Shown piece by piece: positions 58,968 to 64,000 of a stretch of 64,000 nt of DNA. The translations under genes and the position numbers were made by a program. The DNA is taken from positions 64,385,501 through 64,449,500 of the forward strand of contig BSBM01000361.1 in the NCBI GenBank assembly GCA_027924585.1, given 5' to 3'. Within the stretch, counting starts at the first letter, position 1. The number at the start of each line of letters is the position of its first letter. This DNA comes from Larix kaempferi (taxonomy: Eukaryota; Streptophyta; Pinopsida; Pinales; Pinaceae). The notes under the pieces were generated by a model that saw only the letters and a program-made list of their open reading frames with translations, searched no databases and was not told the origin of the DNA.

Positions 58968-59865
58968 TGGTGAAGAAGAGTGTTTTTAATCTTTCATAAA
59001 ATATATTATTTATTTCATAGTTTTTATGTTATATACAAATTATAATTATAATGAAGTGTTTTTTTGGGGCTATATCCATCATATGAGAAGGTTGGTTAGA
59101 ATTATATAATCCAATCATTAGATAGTCACTTACAAGAATTGATGTTGGGCAGATAGGGTAACAATCATTCCTCCAAAAACCTACGTCAACTTTAAAGCTA
59201 AATTATGACCTTAAAATTAGATTATTGTAATTTTCTCATTATTAAAAAATAATTAGTATAAATTTACAATAAATCTTACTATCATTTATGTTGTTCCAAT
59301 CATGTCACTATGGTTGTAAAGAAGAGAGAATTGGAAGTATGGTTGTAGAGATAGTTGGAAGGCAATTGTTGACTAAGTTCCCTCTTGGTTGTGTTTTCCT
59401 TTAGACTCTTTTGAATATTTAAAAGATTGAAAAAAAAACAAATATTGTATTGATTTGAGTAGGTTTTTGAATTGTACTTCAAGTTCTTTATAAACATGAA
59501 ATGATCTTTATGGTTCTTGAATTGTACTTCATCAAGTCTTTAAAAACATGAAATGATCCTCAAGAGAGTGAATCATAATGAAATTGAAATTTTTAGCTTA
59601 GATGTGGGACCTCTCCATTATGTCTAGCTCTTAGGTGGATTCTTTAAATGCTTTCTGCCCCTTGGTCTTTATCCGGATCACTAATTTATCACACATTTAA
59701 TAATATAGTTCATGAAATCTATGAAAGATTTATGTAAATTACACTCTCTTGGTGGTTCTATCAATTATGTATGCTCAGTGTTTAAATGTCATCATTTTTT
59801 CTATGCATCAAGATAGAGAGCCTAACCTCTCTTAAAGATTTGGCCTCGTATACCTCTACCATTTT
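58968..59865. other. AT-rich flank with a short duplication
   Basis: About 59462-59568 holds two units of about 57 bp sharing TTGAATTGTACTTCA and AAACATGAAATGATC. No kinase, RT or other coding motif was found on either strand, which matters for the missing kinase of the upstream gene. Confidence 0.55.
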
Positions 59866-60057
59866 AATGAATTTTAAATCTCAACTAAAGAAGAGTATGT
59901 ATAACACATGTATTAAAATTGTTAAATCTATTTTCTTTGTAATGAATTTTAACTCAACTAAAGAAAAGTATGTATAACACATGTCTTGAAATTGTTAAAT
60001 CTGTTGTCATTGTAATGATTTTTAATTCAACTAAATAAGAGTATGTATAACACAAGT
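59866..60057. repeat. Three tandem units, 73-75 bp
   Basis: Units start at about 59866, 59941 and 60014 (AATGAATTTTA / AATGATTTTTA), each with CAACTAAA, AGAGTATGTATAACAC and GTTAAATCT. Divergence is modest. Confidence 0.85.
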
Positions 60058-61966
60058 CCTAGGTTAGGTGACTTCTTAAGTAAGGGAAAATTAGAAGGTT
60101 ATTTACTCCGAGGTGGAGATGACTTAGTATAATACTTGAAAAGTGTATTAAACACTAATGGTTAAATTTTTACATGGATATTAGTGTAGCGTATAGTTTT
60201 CAAACTTCTTATCAACCATACATTGATCTTGTCAAATAGAATGTATGGGGTATTCTATGATGTATTAACTATACACATCATACCTTATGATGAAATTGAG
60301 GTCCTCTTGTCCATCCAAATAATGGATCATAGTGTAAAAAGTCGATATTTTTAAGTTCCTTACCTTGGTCATATGTGTGACTATGGCTTCTTCATTTAAC
60401 ATATAATGCTATGGTAGGGTTTCCCTTTCATATTTAACCTCCTTGGTCACAGGCTATGTAGGTACAATAGGTAATCCATTTAGGTACCTCCCTTTCTATT
60501 TAGAATCTATCTTAGGCCTTGTGCACTAGCTAAGATGTTGGTTAGTCGAGGAGCTTCCCTTGGGTCCCCACAAATCCCTAATTTTCTAAGGAACAATCTT
60601 TGAGGAAATAAATTTACCCTAATTGGATTGGTTTTGGTGTGTTTATTGAACCATTAATTCATTTAATTATTTGTGACTATTCCAACAATTTGCTTATTTT
60701 TATGGCATAGAATGCGGGTTTTCCAGAAATACCTACAATTTGACTCATATTCTAATTGTACAATGATTGAAAATTCATGGTTTGATTTTTCTAGAAAACC
60801 CACCTACCTAATGGTCAATATGATGGTTGGCAGTGCCCCTCTAGAATCTCCATATCTAGTTATGTTTCTTATTTCTTCATTGCTAATGGTCTTTGTTTCA
60901 ATTAGATCTCCTACATTGAAACTCTACCAGATTGAACACTCTTTACTGGTCTTGTGATATCTTTTGACCTTCCATACTCTTTGCCTTGTTGGAATTTGTT
61001 ATCTCTAATAACCCTCCACTTTTTAAAGGCATCCTATGGTTAGTATTTTTCTCTCCATTGGGCTTAGATCTTCATTTTTAATTTGGTTTGCCTGATTGAG
61101 GTGATTTTCTATGTATCTAGTCATCCAATCATTCATATTGAAGGAAACCTTCCACACATGTTTAAGGGTGAAGAGGCTTACCTTCTCAACTAAGGGTACA
61201 CAAGCATTCATATATTTGATTTAAATTTAGTTATAATCTTGGCTTGCTTGTCTCTTTCATTTAGTTTCACTTAGGAATAACATATTCCAATTTAATTTCA
61301 CTTGAACATAACATATCCGAGCTTGTTTCAATAATAGGAAAATCACCACACAAGTACATAAAGTAGGTCCTAGCCCTCTTTACTTCTTCTGTGTTGTCTC
61401 TTTTCCTCTAATCCATTATACCTTGTTGTAGATATAGTGTATATTATAATTGTTATCAAAAAACCTAGCTAAGGGTTAGAACCCACCTAAGAAGGAAATA
61501 AACCCTAGATTCCTTTTTTATCTTACATATACACCAAAGGAAATAGGGAATTAACCTTAACGTTTTTTTTGTTTTCTTTAATCAAGTTGAAAGGGTTCAT
61601 TAGGATACATGCTCTCTCCTTTCATCTCTACTCTTTCCTTTCTATATATTAATTAGTATGAGAGGATAGATGAATAAACCAACATTATTCCTCTTTCCAT
61701 GTTATTTAATTTTTTGTGTAATATCTTGTTGCTTTCAATTAACCTAAGTTGCTTAGCATATCATACTCCAAATTAGCTATAGGTCATTAAGGAGAACATC
61801 AATATCTTAACCAACTTAGTGGCCTACATATTCCCCAACTTATTTTTCCTGATTTATTTTAACAATTGGGTGGTGACTACACTTCCCTACCAATCACCCA
61901 ATATTGGGTTTCCCTTCTTGTGGTAGTGTGGTACCTCACTCTAACTATTACAATACATTTTGGTGT
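60058..61966. other. Unassigned AT-rich DNA
   Basis: Open frames at 60673-60957 (+) and 61023-61211 (-) carry no motif I can name. No element ends were seen. Confidence 0.45.
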
Positions 61967-62949
61967 GTAACATCCCGATAATTTCATAAAAAATTAAAAT
62001 TTTTAAAACAATATTAAATATTTAAAACTATAAATGCGGAAATAATAAATGTTTAAATAAAGCAACGTTAATACCGAAGTCATAAATGTTGAAATAAATT
62101 AATCACCGAGTCTCTTAACTAACAACATCTTTAATGAAAACGACACATTACGACACTAGTTTTGCTTGTAATAACTGTAACTCGCAATATTTTGTGATAG
62201 AGTTTTATTGAAAAGGTACTGACAGTTGTTTTATGATGATGATGAAAGGGGTCCTACGAGGTACCCTGAGGCTTACTTAGCTATGTCAGCTAAAGCTTGT
62301 GAACCTATTCCTCTTGCGCAGATTCGCAGGTAAGAGTAAAGCGACAAATCAAGTGTTAAGAGTATTTATGTTTTACAAATAGCCATCAATATTTGGTAGA
62401 ATTTCTAAGTTCTTCCTTGCTTCAGGTATGGATCTAAGTCTATCCTAGATGTATTGTTTCGATCATAATACAATTTGCGGGAGTCATTATGATTAATATT
62501 TAAACTACACTTATTATTGAATTCGTTAATATGAATTGCCTATGCTAATGAATTTCCAGAATATGTACTAGGTTACGTTTTCTAAGTGTTATTATGACAC
62601 TATTATTATCATGAGAAATATTATTACTATGTAAATATTTCGTCTTTGTATAAAGCTTTATCGAAATCCAATAGTTTGTTTGGAAAACATGAATGATTTG
62701 AAAAACAATTTAAATTACAATCATATTATTTATGAGTTTATAAATGTATGAACAAACAAACTATTGAACTAGCATTCCCTAAAGTCCTATCTTTATATTT
62801 ATAATGGTTCCACCATAGGACTTGCATGAATTATGGAGATTGACCTTTTAAATCCATTAATCAAACAATGAAAAGGGATATACTATGTGAACATAAAAAT
62901 ATGGTGCATATAATCTAACTATAGGATACAACATGTCTCAGCTTATGAA

Positions 62950-62981
<32 letters not shown>

Positions 62982-64000
62982 AACCCAACCTTTGCATTAT
63001 CAAACTCGAAGGGTGTATAATGATCGTTGTAACCCTAAGTCTGATCGTTGATAGGTGAAATGATGGGGTCTTAAAGTTTGGAGTACGAAAAAGAATACAT
63101 CGTTCCACAGTTTGGCTTGACATTTAATTCATCTGTCTAAAGAATTGAATGTAGTAATACGTGGATGCTCTCGTGGATGAAAAGCACATGAAAATTTTCA
63201 CACTTTAAACTTGAACTGTCGAGCTATAGCAGGATTGATCCGTGGTCTACCGAGTTGGCAATGTTGTGGTTGGAATAATAAATAGGGTTTTTAAAGCAGA
63301 GGTTGCCCAAACTCCAACGAGCCTGGTTGGCAACAACCTCCACCGTTGATCTGTGAATCCTTGAGATTGCAATGGAACCCTAATTACACTCTCCTTTAAC
63401 GTCAAGAAAAAAAGTCTTTTGTCTTCATTTCGTTCTGGTAAAAACTTTAGGTGAGGCCGACAGGCCAAGAGGTTCTAGGGTTTGGTGGTTAAGAGCTTTC
63501 CCAAGCTCGAACCCATGACCTGTGAGCATTTAGACTGTGAATGTTTTTCATATTAAGAAGCCGAGTCTGTAGTGAAAGTTGCAGCAGTTAATATGTTGAA
63601 AGATTGAATCTTTAGCTGGTTTTACTGCGTAAGTTGTGAGGGTGTCTATCCAGAGTTTTGAAATATTCGAACCAGATTTCGATTTTCTTGCAGTGGTAAA
63701 ATATCGACCTTAGATCTGGAACCTTCTCTTGCATATGTTGTATGGATAGATTCGTCGGTTATGTTTGCAGAAGTGCCTCATGAAAAATGCAGGTAAGGTC
63801 CTTTCTTTACAAACCACTGCCATTTCAAGCATTTAAAAATCATTTATAAGTTCTCATTTGACCATTACAGCTTTGCATGTCAGCTTTGCTCTCGTCGAAG
63901 GAATCTTTTACATGAGGTTTGATGGAAGAGCACTACGCGTCCACCAGTAAGCCTCGGCGTTTCCTTTCCTCGTGGTATCTCCTAGTTCAGTTGTGGTCGA
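61967..64000 (+). other. Possible LTR start and unassigned DNA to the window end
   Basis: TGTAACATCCCGATAATTTC at about 61970 resembles the start of several plant gypsy LTRs, but no LTR end or partner is visible. An (AT)n run is at 62949-62972. Around 63480-63540, TGGTGGTTAAGAGC and CTCGAACCC recall tRNA-type A and B boxes but are too closely spaced. No gene was recognised. Confidence 0.3.

Noticed and set aside
63480-63540. tRNA gene or SINE from A- and B-box-like strings
   Set aside because: The two boxes are far too close for a tRNA and no cloverleaf forms; at most a damaged SINE.

Overview
This is a stretch of plant nuclear DNA, AT-rich, gene-poor and dominated by transposable elements. 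Evidence: plant-type Ty3/gypsy and Ty1/copia retrotransposons with initiator-Met tRNA primer sites, plant L1-type LINE ORF1/ORF2 remnants, the last exon of a plastid-type NFU gene, and an intronless PXY/TDR-like leucine-rich-repeat gene. The depth of nesting and the long gaps between genes fit a large seed-plant genome such as a gymnosperm. That lineage call is inference.

Layout. 1-2718 is a multi-kilobase LTR on the + strand, cut by the window edge. A minus-strand copia 5' LTR plus primer site (4793-5058) lies just upstream of the final NFU exon (5656-5844, +). Block X (8249-16712) contains two solo LTRs: 9229-12853, which holds a 325 bp solo LTR or MITE, and 14424-15889, which holds a hAT-like element. 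Direct target-site duplications support each insertion. Broken gene pieces follow: an F-box-like fragment (16819-17232, +), one exon of a nuclear poly(A)-binding protein (17371-17479, -) and a kelch-repeat fragment (19208-19561, -).

20570-39066 is one Ty3/gypsy chromovirus on the minus strand (352 bp LTRs, TSD ACAAG, PBS, PPT, gag-PR-RT-RH-IN-chromodomain). Its integrase was split by a + strand copia element. That copia element is itself filled with a minus-strand copia LTR carrying a CTCGATCGAG palindrome array and with block Y (28509-32468), a second copy of block X. Because Y lacks three of the insertions present in X, it preserves their empty sites.

The right part holds a hairpin-rich tandem array (39110-39622), a 3' fragment of a non-LTR retrotransposon (41859-42560), an unidentified coding-like fragment (44473-45406), a degenerate LINE (48211-51440, +), and a degenerate gypsy pol (52390-54276, -). 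The only intact-looking gene is at 57214-58740 (+). It encodes a secreted 508-residue LRR ectodomain resembling the TDIF/CLE receptor PXY/TDR but with no transmembrane segment or kinase. Beyond it are short tandem repeats and unassigned AT-rich DNA.

There is no operon-like cooperation here. The window is a record of successive insertions around one probable receptor-like gene and the 3' end of a second gene. The most interesting items are the kinase-less receptor gene, the two hairpin or palindrome arrays, and the X/Y duplication that dates the insertions.
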